DNA from: Ruminococcus callidus
GTDB taxonomy: Bacteria > Bacillota > Clostridia > Oscillospirales > Ruminococcaceae
Reading direction: 5' to 3'
Assembly (NCBI RefSeq): GCF_020709055.1
Contig: NZ_JAJFCK010000018.1
Span: 1 to 59,503, forward strand
Length of the DNA stretch: 59,503 bases
Each line of letters begins with the position of its first letter. The first letter of the stretch is position 1. Under the pieces are notes generated by a model, which was not told the origin of the DNA, did no database searches, and worked only from the letters and a program-made list of their open reading frames with translations. Shown here piece after piece: positions 34,205 through 42,887 of this stretch. The translations under genes were made by a program, and so were the position numbers.

Positions 34205-34951
34205 ATGAAAAACCAAGCAAAACACAGCGCCGCACGATTCCGCGGATTCTACACGGCGCTTGGCATCAGCCTTGCCATGATCGGCGCAGCCTGTTTCTTT
34301 GCGTACCGGCAGACCAGCAGCACGCTGGAGGAAAATCTGAATTCCCTCACGGAAATTGCAGAACTGCCCACGGCTGCCGTCACGGATCAGATTCAGGCGC
34401 CGGTCATCGGCGTCAAAACCGACGTCGCCAAGGAAACACAGACCGTCACGTCCGCAGCAGCACAGACGCAGGCAGAAACGCAAGCGGAAACCGAGGCGCT
34501 CACCGATGCCCCTGAAACACAGCCGGAGGCAGAAGCGCCGGCGCATCACCTGACTGCACCCCTGACGGAATACACGGTGCTGGCACCGTTCAGCGCCGGC
34601 GAGCTGGTAAAATCGGAGACCACCGGTACATGGCAGACGCACAACGGTGTGGATCTTGCCTGTGAAGCCGGTTCGGATGTATACGCCATCGACATCGGCA
34701 CGGTGTCCAGCGTCTGCAACGATGCGCTGTGGGGCTACACCGTCACCATCGACCACGACAACGGCGTAACCAGCCGGTACTGCGGGTTGGACGGTTCTCT
34801 GGAAGTGCGGGAGGGCGATGCCGTCCAGAGCGGACAGAAGCTGGGAACAGCGGGAAATACCGCCGATATTGAGAGCTCGCAGGACTCCCATCTGCATCTG
34901 GAGATCCGCAGGAGCGGAGAATATCTCGACCCCATGGCATATTTGCAATAG
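34205..34951 (+). CDS. M23 family metallopeptidase, SpoIIQ-like
   Basis: Membrane-anchored LytM-type protein of 248 residues. Residues 18-38 form a single membrane helix (YTALGISLAMIGAACFFAYR), then comes a long Ala/Glu/Thr-rich spacer, and the M23 domain occupies the last 110 residues. Zinc ligands look intact: HNGVDLA (His and Asp) and SHLHLEI (HxH). Length and layout resemble the sporulation protein SpoIIQ, in keeping with the nearby germination operon, but a vegetative cell-wall role is equally possible. GGCGGAGGTGG precedes the ATG. Confidence 0.85.
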   Translation: MKNQAKHSAARFRGFYTALGISLAMIGAACFFAYRQTSSTLEENLNSLTEIAELPTAAVTDQIQAPVIGVKTDVAKETQTVTSAAAQTQAETQAETEALTDAPETQPEAEAPAHHLTAPLTEYTVLAPFSAGELVKSETTGTWQTHNGVDLACEAGSDVYAIDIGTVSSVCNDALWGYTVTIDHDNGVTSRYCGLDGSLEVREGDAVQSGQKLGTAGNTADIESSQDSHLHLEIRRSGEYLDPMAYLQ

Positions 34952-34957
34952 CCAAAC

Positions 34958-34994
34958 AAAAACTGGTACAGCGCTCGAACTGTACCAGTTTTCC
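34958..34994. terminator. Bidirectional terminator between the M23 and DUF3267 genes
   Basis: AAAACTGGTACAG pairs with CTGTACCAGTTTT around CGCTCGAA. Confidence 0.85.
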
Positions 34995-34998
34995 GTTT

Positions 34999-35610
34999 TC
35001 ATTTTGTCTGACGCACGTCATTTGAATTTTCCGGCAGATACCAGTAGGAGTGGAAGCCATAAAGGTACGTTCTTGCGCCCTTGGGCATCTGTATCAAAGC
35101 ATTGATGACATTGTAATAGTCCCCGATGCCCATAGGGATGGAAGTTGCTCCCAGTACCCCCAGAAATCCCAGCTGCGGAAAAATCAGATACAGCAGAAAC
35201 GGCACAAACCCGAACACCAGATTCGGCATCAGGCTCATCACAACGAAACGGCTCTTGCTCATATCTTCCGGCGCAACCACGAACAGCATCCCGTTTTTCA
35301 GATTGGTGTAGATATACGCCTCTTTCCGGCAGCAAATGGCGTGAATAAACTCATGGGGAATCAGACAGGCAAGTGCGACCAGAATTCCTGCCCAATATAC
35401 GTAAAAATGCTCCACGATCACATCAAAACCGCCACGTAGCAGTACGATGGCATATGTTACTGCCAAAAGCGGAACGGAAAGCAAATTCAAAATCAGCCCC
35501 AACTTTTTTATGTTGTCAATTTCTTTGAACTTCACCGCATTGGGCTTGTGCTCTCCGTGCGGCAGGTGTTCCACATTGCCGTCAAAATTTCCCTTCCATT
35601 TGATTCGCAT
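34999..35610 (-). CDS. DUF3267 putative membrane metalloprotease
   Basis: Protein of 203 residues with about four membrane helices (LGLILNLLSVPLLAVTYAIV; ILVALACLIPHEFIHAICC; LVFGFVPFLLYLIFP). The HEFIH sequence at the end of the second helix is an HExxH zinc motif, and the last third holds a possible third ligand in GIGDYYNVINAL. DUF3267 proteins are distant relatives of M50 intramembrane proteases; the substrate is unknown. It ends next to the M23 gene terminator and lies 11 bases downstream of the CapA gene, so it is probably the second gene of that operon. Confidence 0.83.
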   Translation of the reverse strand: MRIKWKGNFDGNVEHLPHGEHKPNAVKFKEIDNIKKLGLILNLLSVPLLAVTYAIVLLRGGFDVIVEHFYVYWAGILVALACLIPHEFIHAICCRKEAYIYTNLKNGMLFVVAPEDMSKSRFVVMSLMPNLVFGFVPFLLYLIFPQLGFLGVLGATSIPMGIGDYYNVINALIQMPKGARTYLYGFHSYWYLPENSNDVRQTK

Positions 35611-35621
35611 TTCCGTTCTCC

Positions 35622-36893
35622 TCAGTCATACTTCCGGAACTGTTCCGGTACAGAGGTGTCGAACATTTCCTTGATCTTCGCCATGTTCCAGATCTGGTAG
35701 TCCGGACCGGTGCTGGACACGCAGTACGGCAGACCATGCTGGGCAGCCAGCTCGTCGTTATACATGCTGTAGGGGTACAGGCGCAGGTTGGACAGGTTCG
35801 AGCCCTCATAGTGGGTGATGATGGGCGAGACCTGCACGTCCTCCACCGTCACCATGCCGTCCGGCTGCACCACCAGCTGAAAGTCTGCCAGCTCGCTGAT
35901 CAGGTTGAAGTTGTCGGTCTGGGCGGAGATAAAGTTCCCCAGCGAATAAAAGACAAAGCCCTGCGTGCCGTCGTCACGGGTCAGATACTCCATAGTCTGC
36001 GCCACGTGAGGATGTGTGCCGATGATGACATCCGCACCCCAGTTGATGATCTTCTGTGCCGTCGCCTTCACGCCGTCCCGCACAGTATAGGTGTCCTCAT
36101 CGCCCCAGTGGCAGGTGACAACGACCACATCAGCGATCTGCTTCGCCTCCTCGATCTGCTTCTGGATCAGATCGTCCTGCGTGGTGAACGCCACCTCCAG
36201 CTCGCAGTTGGCGGGAATGGAATAGCCGTTCAGGTTCTCCGCATAGCCCAGAAACGCCACTGTTTTTCCATTGACCTCCTTGGTGCGGATGTGCTGCATG
36301 TCCACATAGTCCCGATATGCCCCGTATGTCAGGATGTCCGGATGCTTGGCGCACTGGGCATCCCAGTAGTCCAGACAGGAGGTCAGACCGCCCACACCCT
36401 TGTCCAGCAGGTGGTTGTTGCACAGGGTGATGATGTTGAACCCCATGTCGATAACCGCATCGCCCAGCGGCATGGGCGCATTGAAGTTGAAATCTCTGCC
36501 GGTGATCTCATAGTCCCCGTTGCAGATCAGCACCTCCTGATTGATGATGTTCAGGTCGCCGTCAATCAGCCCCTTCACATTGTCATAGCAATAGTCGAAG
36601 TTGTATTCCTCTCCGTTTTCGGCGTGTGCCTTGGCGCTGTTATAGACGCACTCCTGCACCAGATTGTCTCCCACTGCCACCACATGAATGGAAGTTGCAC
36701 CGTCCGCAGCAGTGTCGCCGGTGTTCTCGCCGGATGTGAGTTCGCCTCCCGCCGTAGCAGCAGCCGGCGCATCTGCCGGAACTGCCTCGCTCTCGCCGAT
36801 TGCCTTGGTACCGCCGCATCCCGTCAGTACGCCAAGGAGCAGCACCGCTGCACTCAACAGTCCGGCAGACTGTCTGATGGTTTTTTTCCGCAT
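35622..36893 (-). CDS. CapA/PgsA-like metallophosphatase lipoprotein
   Basis: Surface-anchored protein of 423 residues. The lipoprotein signal (LLSAAVLLLGVLTGCGG) has its Cys near residue 26, followed by an Ala/Glu/Thr-rich spacer. The CapA domain covers about 68-400: VAVGDNLVQECV (metal Asp), INQEVLICNGDYEITG, FNIITLCNNHLLDKGVGGL (Asn-His motif), VVVVTCHWGDEDTY and DVIIGTHPHVAQTMEYL. CapA proteins are linked to poly-gamma-glutamate or capsule handling; the exact reaction is unsettled. GGGAGAAGG precedes the ATG at 36893. Confidence 0.9.
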   Translation of the reverse strand: MRKKTIRQSAGLLSAAVLLLGVLTGCGGTKAIGESEAVPADAPAAATAGGELTSGENTGDTAADGATSIHVVAVGDNLVQECVYNSAKAHAENGEEYNFDYCYDNVKGLIDGDLNIINQEVLICNGDYEITGRDFNFNAPMPLGDAVIDMGFNIITLCNNHLLDKGVGGLTSCLDYWDAQCAKHPDILTYGAYRDYVDMQHIRTKEVNGKTVAFLGYAENLNGYSIPANCELEVAFTTQDDLIQKQIEEAKQIADVVVVTCHWGDEDTYTVRDGVKATAQKIINWGADVIIGTHPHVAQTMEYLTRDDGTQGFVFYSLGNFISAQTDNFNLISELADFQLVVQPDGMVTVEDVQVSPIITHYEGSNLSNLRLYPYSMYNDELAAQHGLPYCVSSTGPDYQIWNMAKIKEMFDTSVPEQFRKYD

Positions 36894-36956
36894 AAGCCTT
36901 CTCCCTTTTTCTAAAAAAATTTTCTTTTTCGTCATATCCTGACAGATATCGTTTCT

Positions 36957-36985
36957 AGTATAGCATATCCCAAAAGAAATTGCAA
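36957..36985 (-). promoter_or_regulatory. Promoter of the CapA gene
   Basis: Minus strand TTGCAA (36985-36980), 17 bases, TATACT (36962-36957). The remaining divergent space to gerA holds a weak hairpin (37028-37070) and nothing else recognised. Confidence 0.55.
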
Positions 36986-37112
36986 TTGTTTCCGCATTTT
37001 TTTCGCAGAATCCACACACCGGAAAACAAAAAAGCATTCCTGTGCATCTTTTTTCAGCCGGCGGGAATGCTATCCTGTGAGAACAGATCATCCAGCCAAG
37101 AAAGGAACTGCC

Positions 37113-38582
37113 ATGAAAGAAAACCATCTGGAACAGCTGCTCCGCCAGCCCATCCGCCCCCGATTTCCGGAAAATCTCACACAAATCCGCACCATTGCCG
37201 ATGGCTCTTCTGACCTGCTGGTCAACGAGTTTTTCCTCAGCGGACTCCCCGCTGCCCTCCTCTGCTGCGAGGGCATGCTCTCCACCGCCATGATTACGGA
37301 GCTGATTCTCAACCCCATCACACAAATCCAGCTGAAACAGCCCACCGCCGCCAAGATCTTCGCCTACATCCGGAACCGGCGGCTCTTCTCCATCGACCGT
37401 GCCGAGGCAGCGACCTACGCCGATCTCTTTCGCTTCCTCAACTCCGGCTTCGCCGTCCTGATTCTGGAGGGCGCAGACAAGGCGCTGGTATTCGGCGTAC
37501 AGGGCTACGACAAGCGCAGCGTCAGCGAGCCCACCGGCGAGAACAACATCATGGGCGCAAAGGACGGCTTCATTGAAGTGGTGCGGGTCAACATGTCCCT
37601 CCTGCGCCGGCGCATGAAATCGCCGCAACTCAAGCTGGAGCTGTTCGTCAAGGGCAGCAAGAGCCAGACCGACCTGTGTCTTTGCTATATGGCAGACCGT
37701 GTTCCCAAAAAGCTGATCCAGCGCATCAAAGCCCGTCTGGACACCATGGAACTGGAATCCATTCTCTCCTCCGGCTATGTCCAGCCCTTTCTGGAAAACC
37801 GGCGGGGCTGCTTTTTCAACACGGTGGGAACGACGCAGCGGCCGGACGTGCTCTGTGCCAAATTGCTGGAGGGACGTGTGGGACTGCTCATCGACGGAAC
37901 GCCCTTTGCGCTGGTGATTCCCAAGCTGTTCTGCGAGAGCTTCCAGACCATGGACGACTACTGTTACCATCCGGTGTACACCACCTTTATTCGCTGGATT
38001 AAGTACGCTGCCTTTCTGGTGGCGGTGCTTCTGCCGTCCCTCTATCTCGCCGTGGCGCTGCACCATCCGGAGCTGCTCAACCGCACGCTGCTGCTGATTC
38101 TGGCGGATGCGGAGCAAAATGCGCCCCTCTCCCTCACGGCGGAAACGGTGGGCGTACTTCTGGTGTACGAAATGATTCGGGAGGCGGGACTGCGTCTGCC
38201 AAAGGCGGTGGGCGGAGCTGTGAGCATTGTCGCCGGACTCATCATCGGTGACGCCGCCGTTTCTTCCGGACTCATCAGCACCCCCATGCTGACCGTCACC
38301 GCCATTGCCGTCATCAGCGGTTTTGTCATCCCCGACCTGAACACCAGCATCACGCTGCTCCGCCTTGCCTTTCTATTTGCCGGCGGCATCTGGGGGCTAT
38401 TCGGCATCAGCCTGCTGGGGGCAGCCGTGCTCTTCAATCTCTGCGCCGGCGAGAGCTTCGGCTTCCCCATTATGGCACCCGTTGCACCGCTCTACCGCAA
38501 GGGGCTGCGGGACACCCTGACCCGTGTCAGCTTCCGCAAGATGCAGTCCGGAAATTTCACTGTGGAGGAATATCATGAATAG
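37113..38582 (+). CDS. gerA: Spore germination protein, GerA family subunit A
   Basis: Membrane subunit of a nutrient germinant receptor, 489 residues. The hydrophilic N-terminal 280 residues contain the family signature VSEPTGENNIMGAKDGFIEV followed by NMSLLRRRMKSPQLKLE. About five membrane helices follow (AAFLVAVLLPSLYLAVAL; AVSIVAGLIIGDAAV; LTVTAIAVISGFVIP). The receptor sits in the spore inner membrane and responds to amino acids or sugars. AAAGGA precedes the ATG at 37113. The stop overlaps the start of subunit B, forming a three-gene operon. Confidence 0.93.
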   Translation: MKENHLEQLLRQPIRPRFPENLTQIRTIADGSSDLLVNEFFLSGLPAALLCCEGMLSTAMITELILNPITQIQLKQPTAAKIFAYIRNRRLFSIDRAEAATYADLFRFLNSGFAVLILEGADKALVFGVQGYDKRSVSEPTGENNIMGAKDGFIEVVRVNMSLLRRRMKSPQLKLELFVKGSKSQTDLCLCYMADRVPKKLIQRIKARLDTMELESILSSGYVQPFLENRRGCFFNTVGTTQRPDVLCAKLLEGRVGLLIDGTPFALVIPKLFCESFQTMDDYCYHPVYTTFIRWIKYAAFLVAVLLPSLYLAVALHHPELLNRTLLLILADAEQNAPLSLTAETVGVLLVYEMIREAGLRLPKAVGGAVSIVAGLIIGDAAVSSGLISTPMLTVTAIAVISGFVIPDLNTSITLLRLAFLFAGGIWGLFGISLLGAAVLFNLCAGESFGFPIMAPVAPLYRKGLRDTLTRVSFRKMQSGNFTVEEYHE

Positions 38583-39570
38583 TCTGCGCTCCAGCCAACT
38601 GTCTGCCATGCTCTTTCTCTCCGCCGCCTTTACCATTTTGTGTCAGACCGCCTCGTGGACGATGGAGGGCATCTTCGGCACAGGCATTGCCGTGGCAGTC
38701 CAGTTTCTGTTGTGCGTGCCGATTTTCCTGCTGTACCGGCAGGGCTTCTCCCTCTCTGACGGCGACGTAAAACACCGGCTGCTCTCGACGCTGCTGCTGG
38801 GCTATCTGCTGGTACGTGGTGGCGTGTCCTTTGTACGGCTCCAGCGTGCCTCCGATGCGCTGACGCTTCCGGTCTCCGGCAAATTTTTCGCTGCTGCCCT
38901 GATTGCGCTGGTGTGCATCTACACGGCGTCGCTGGGCATCCGTGCGCTGGCGAGAAGCAGCACGCTGATTCTGGGGCTGCTGCTGTTTGCGCTGGCGGTA
39001 CTCCTGCTGGGCGCAGTTCCGCAGGCAGAGCCGCAGAACCTCTCCCTTTCCACGGACGACACCATCTTCCGTGGTTTTCTCCGGGAGATGGCATGCGCCG
39101 ACGAACTGCCCCTCCTCCTGCTCTTCGACCAAATGGCGCACAGGCGGGTTCGGAGCACGCTGCAGTTTCTGGCGGGAAAGCTGGGGCTCTTCGCCTTTCT
39201 GGCGCTGCTTGGCATGGCGGTGCTTGGCGATCGCATGGCGCATTCGCCGCTGCCCTTTTTCTCCACCATCTCCGTTTCCCAGCCGTTCAGCACCCAACGT
39301 GCCGATGCCCTCTATCTGGTGATTTTCGTCATGCTGTGCGTGCTGCGCATCACGCTGTTCACCGTGTTTGCCGCAAGATGCCTCGCCCAGCTGCTGCCCC
39401 GCCTGCAATACGCCAGCACCATCTGCCTCGGCGGGATGCTTGCCATCTCCGCAGCTGCCGCACACTTCTCCATCTCCACCGTGTGGCAGATCGCCGCAAT
39501 GGTGCTCTTCACCAGCCTGATTCCCCTCGGACTGCTGCTCCGACAAAAATTTGGAGGAAAAACCCCATGA
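38575..39570 (+). CDS. gerB: Spore germination permease, GerB family
   Basis: Integral membrane protein of 331 residues, APC-transporter fold with about ten helices (LSAMLFLSAAFTILCQTASW is the first, AVQFLLCVPIFLLYRQGF the second). In germinant receptors the B subunit binds the germinant. The ATG at 38575 lies inside the end of gerA, behind GGAGGAA. The stop overlaps gerC by four bases. Confidence 0.92.
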   Translation: MNSLRSSQLSAMLFLSAAFTILCQTASWTMEGIFGTGIAVAVQFLLCVPIFLLYRQGFSLSDGDVKHRLLSTLLLGYLLVRGGVSFVRLQRASDALTLPVSGKFFAAALIALVCIYTASLGIRALARSSTLILGLLLFALAVLLLGAVPQAEPQNLSLSTDDTIFRGFLREMACADELPLLLLFDQMAHRRVRSTLQFLAGKLGLFAFLALLGMAVLGDRMAHSPLPFFSTISVSQPFSTQRADALYLVIFVMLCVLRITLFTVFAARCLAQLLPRLQYASTICLGGMLAISAAAAHFSISTVWQIAAMVLFTSLIPLGLLLRQKFGGKTP

Positions 39571-40499
39571 CACACAAGCGTTTTCTCGTTCTCCCCGTGT
39601 TTCTGACCGGCGCACTGCTGCTGACCGGCTGCGGTGCCACGCAGGTGCGGGATCGTGCCTACGTCCAAGGGATAGAACTGTCCCGCATCGCCGAACCGAC
39701 CGTCCATCTCCACGACTTTTCCGCCGAATCTGCCGTATCCTCCGGCACCGGCAGCACCTTGGAGACAGCGCTGGAACAGGCGGCGATTCCGCTGGGAAAA
39801 GCACTGTTTCTGGGGCACTTGGAATTGATCGCCTACCACGAGGCGGCGTTCAGCGGGACGCTGGATTCCCTTATGACACAATACCGGCTCTCGCCCTCCT
39901 GTCACGTCCTGCTGCTGCCCGCCGGCACCGTCCTCGACGACACGGACACCAGCCAGCTGGGCGAACAGCTGCGCCGTGCGGAGGAGAACGGCGTGCTGCC
40001 CCAAACCAATCTTTTCGGCATCCTGCGGGAGATGGACAGCACCAGTCAGACGGCGCTGGTTCCCACGGTCACGGAGAACGGCTTCACAGCAGCAATTCTC
40101 ACCCCGAAAACCCGCCGCAGCATCCTCTCCGCCGATGCTGCTGCCGGTCTCTGCTGGATTCGTGGGGACAATTTCCCCGCACAAATCGCCACGGCAAACC
40201 GGCAGACGTACCGCATTCAATCTGCCTCCACACGGCTGGCAGCGGCGGCTCACGGCGACCACGCTGACGTCACCGTCCAGATTCAGCTCCGTGGGGAGGG
40301 CGACTTTTCCGCCGCACAGGAACGCATCGCTGCCCTTTGCAGCACCGCCATTGACGAATCCGTGCGGCAGGCACAAGCGGATGTGTTGGGGCTGGAGGCG
40401 TGTCTGCGGAGCCAGTGCCATCACTTCTACACCAGCCACGACTGGAGCGAGGTGCTCTCTGCGCTGGAATTTCACATTCAGATACAGGAACGAAACTAA
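39567..40499 (+). CDS. gerC: Spore germination lipoprotein, GerC family
   Basis: Lipoprotein subunit of the germinant receptor, 310 residues. Signal peptide with lipobox LLTGCGA (Cys near residue 22), then the family's typical RDRAYVQGIELSR (usually E/DRAxVxxIGID) and ALFLGHLELIAYHE motifs. The C-terminal domain is helical with EVLSALEFHIQIQ at the end. It is slightly shorter than the usual 370-400 residues. GGAGGAAA precedes the ATG; ATGA overlap with gerB implies coupled translation. Confidence 0.9.
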   Translation: MTHKRFLVLPVFLTGALLLTGCGATQVRDRAYVQGIELSRIAEPTVHLHDFSAESAVSSGTGSTLETALEQAAIPLGKALFLGHLELIAYHEAAFSGTLDSLMTQYRLSPSCHVLLLPAGTVLDDTDTSQLGEQLRRAEENGVLPQTNLFGILREMDSTSQTALVPTVTENGFTAAILTPKTRRSILSADAAAGLCWIRGDNFPAQIATANRQTYRIQSASTRLAAAAHGDHADVTVQIQLRGEGDFSAAQERIAALCSTAIDESVRQAQADVLGLEACLRSQCHHFYTSHDWSEVLSALEFHIQIQERN

Positions 40500-40550
40500 T
40501 CCCCAAAATATGCTGGTTTAGATTGCGTAAAAGCATAAAGTGAAACAAAT

Positions 40551-40750
40551 GAGGCTCCCCTGAAAGGGGTGATTCCCCATGGAATGGGGAAATGTCACGA
40601 AGTGACAAAGGGGACCGCTCAGTAAGAGCTGGCAGTGCGTAGCACTGACTGAGGGGTTTCCCCACTTAATACCGAAAACATCATAAAAAATTTTACGAAA
40701 AAACCTCTCCACCGCCTATCGGCGGTCCCCCTCCCCTTTCAGGGGAGGCA
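40551..40750. repeat. Multi-hairpin intergenic element, family D (200 bp)
   Basis: Near-identical inverted ends (GGCTCCCCTGAAAGGGG and CCCCTTTCAGGGGAGGC). Internally at least four more hairpins can be seen: TTCCCCATGGAATGGGGAA, TGTCACGAAGTGACA, CAGTGCGTAGCACTG nested in CTCAGT/ACTGAG, and CCGCCTATCGGCGG. It has no gene and lies between two convergent genes. Confidence 0.7.
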
Positions 40751-40764
40751 AAAGTGATTTGCGT

Positions 40765-40812
40765 GAAAAAACAGAAAGGGCACCCCTGCCGATTGACAGG
40801 AATGCCCTTTTT
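40765..40812 (-). terminator. Terminator of the PEP carboxykinase gene
   Basis: Minus strand AAAGGGCA...TGCCCTTT with an inner stem CCTGTC/GGCAGG, followed by CTGTTTTTTC. Confidence 0.75.
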
Positions 40813-40855
40813 CAGGAATGCGGTGTATTACCGCAAAAAATACAAGTGATGGAAC

Positions 40856-42691
40856 TTACTTTGCAGCCTTCTTGATGCGGTCTTCCAGCTTATCCAGCTG
40901 TTCGTACAGGGCATTCGGGATGTTGCCGCCCTTTGCCTTGATGTCCTCATCATAGTATCTGCGCATTTCCGTGATTTCAGCTTCCCACTTATCCATATCC
41001 AGCTTCAGCAGGTCTGCGATATCGTCGGAAGTGAACTGCTTGCCCTCATAAACCAGACCGTCAACGTTGATGTCCTCCGGCTTCGGCTCAAAACCGATCG
41101 GAGTTTCAACAGCGTCTACAGTGCCTTCGCAGCGCTTGATGATCCAGTCCAGAACACGCATGTTGTCGCCAAAGCCCGGCCACAGGAAGTTGCCCTCATC
41201 GTCGGTCTTGAACCAGTTTACGTTGAAGATCTTCGGAGCCTTGTCGCCCAGCTTTTCGCCCATTTCCAGCCAGTGTGCCCAGTAGTCACCTACGTTGTAA
41301 CCAATGAACGGCTTCATTGCCATCGGGTCGTGACGCAGAACGCCGACTGCACCGGTAGCTGCTGCGGTTGTTTCAGAAGAAACAGCAGAACCCATATAGG
41401 TGCCGTGTGTCCAGTCGAAGGACTGATATACCAGCGGAGTGGTGGATGCACGGCGGCCGCCGAAGATGATAGCGGAGATCGGCACGCCTTCCGGATTGTT
41501 GAATTCCGGAGACAGGCACGGGCAGTTCTTTGCCGGAGAGGTGAATCTGGAGTTCGGGTGAGCCAGCTTGCCGCCTTCAGCGATGAATTCCGGACCGTTT
41601 ACCTTCTTGCCAGTCCACTCGGTTGCGTCAACCGGCGGATTCTTGTCCAGCTTCTCCCACCAAACGGTGTTGTCTGCGTTGTTCAGAGCAACGTTGGTGA
41701 AGATGGTGCCAGACTTGGTGCAAGCCAGAGCGTTCGGGTTGGAGTGCTCGTTGGTACCCGGTGCAACGCCGAAGAAACCGTTCTCCGGATTGATGGCATA
41801 CAGTCTGCCGTCCTTGCCCGGCTTCATCCATGCGATATCGTCGCCGACAGTGAATACCTTGTAGCCGTTCTTCTTGTAGCCCTCCGGCGGGATCAGCATA
41901 GCCAGATTGGTCTTACCGCAGGCAGACGGGAAAGCAGCAGTGATATACTTGGTTTCGCCGTCCGGCTTCTGAACGCCCAGGATCAGCATGTGCTCAGCCA
42001 TCCAGCCCTCGTTCTTGCCCTGGAAGGAAGCAATACGCAGAGCGAAGCACTTCTTGCCCAGCAGAACATTTCCGCCGTAAGCAGAGTTGATGGACCAAAT
42101 TGTATTTTCCTCCGGGAACTGAACGATATAACGGTTCTCCGGATCAACATCAGCCTTGGAGTGCAGACCACGAACGAAGTCGTTGGAGGTTTCGCCCAGA
42201 TTCTCGAAAGCCTGTACGCCCATACGAGTCATGATGTTCATGTTCAGAACAACATAAATAGAGTCAGTCAGCTCAACGCCAACCTTAGCCAGCGGCGAAC
42301 CGATCGGGCCCATGGAGTACGGGATCACGTACATGGTTCTGCCCTTCATTACGCCGTCATACAGCGGGATGAGCTTTGCCTTCATCTCTTCCGGATCCAT
42401 CCAGTTGTTGGTCGGGCCAGCGCCTTCCTTGGTCTTGGTGCAGATGAAAGTACGATCTTCTACACGTGCAACGTCGTTCGGGAGAGTACGGTGGTACAGA
42501 CAGCCCGGCAGCTTCTCCGGATTCAGCTTGTACATCTTGTCACGGTTGCCTTCCGGCAGAGAAGTTACTTCTTCTGTCAGGGCATCCAGCTGTTCCTTAG
42601 AGCCGTCGATCCATACGACCTTTTCCGGCTTTGTCAGAGCGACCATTTCGTCAACCCACTGCAATACATTTTTATTGTTTGTCAATGCCAT
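40856..42691 (-). CDS. pckG: Phosphoenolpyruvate carboxykinase (GTP)
   Basis: Interconverts oxaloacetate and PEP with GTP/GDP and CO2; in anaerobes it usually works in the carboxylating direction toward succinate. The 611 residues match the GTP family length. Motifs: the P-loop FPSACGKTNLAMLIPP (the active Cys and the GKT), GRTMYVIPYSMGPIGSP, FTVGDDIAWM, and NPENGFFGVAPGTN. GGAGGTAGAACC precedes the ATG at 42691. It stands alone with its own promoter and terminator and uses well-adapted codons, as expected for a highly expressed gene. Confidence 0.97.
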   Translation of the reverse strand: MALTNNKNVLQWVDEMVALTKPEKVVWIDGSKEQLDALTEEVTSLPEGNRDKMYKLNPEKLPGCLYHRTLPNDVARVEDRTFICTKTKEGAGPTNNWMDPEEMKAKLIPLYDGVMKGRTMYVIPYSMGPIGSPLAKVGVELTDSIYVVLNMNIMTRMGVQAFENLGETSNDFVRGLHSKADVDPENRYIVQFPEENTIWSINSAYGGNVLLGKKCFALRIASFQGKNEGWMAEHMLILGVQKPDGETKYITAAFPSACGKTNLAMLIPPEGYKKNGYKVFTVGDDIAWMKPGKDGRLYAINPENGFFGVAPGTNEHSNPNALACTKSGTIFTNVALNNADNTVWWEKLDKNPPVDATEWTGKKVNGPEFIAEGGKLAHPNSRFTSPAKNCPCLSPEFNNPEGVPISAIIFGGRRASTTPLVYQSFDWTHGTYMGSAVSSETTAAATGAVGVLRHDPMAMKPFIGYNVGDYWAHWLEMGEKLGDKAPKIFNVNWFKTDDEGNFLWPGFGDNMRVLDWIIKRCEGTVDAVETPIGFEPKPEDINVDGLVYEGKQFTSDDIADLLKLDMDKWEAEITEMRRYYDEDIKAKGGNIPNALYEQLDKLEDRIKKAAK

Positions 42692-42767
42692 TGGTTCTAC
42701 CTCCTAAATTCTCGCAGAAATCTCAACTGCTTTCCCGGGGACTTCTCACAAAGTCCCTTCACAAATT

Positions 42768-42796
42768 ATTATACCCAGATTCGGCGCACCTGTCAA
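42768..42796 (-). promoter_or_regulatory. pckG: Consensus promoter of pckG
   Basis: Minus strand TTGACA (42796-42791), 17 bases, TATAAT (42773-42768). The 5' UTR carries a small hairpin GGGACTT-AAGTCCC near 42737-42757. Confidence 0.85.
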
Positions 42797-42887
42797 GCAT
42801 TTTCCGAAAAATCCTGTCAATATTCAGAATGTGTTCATGAATAATCGCCATATGTTCTTGACTGATGGACAATTTGGGGCAAGCTGT

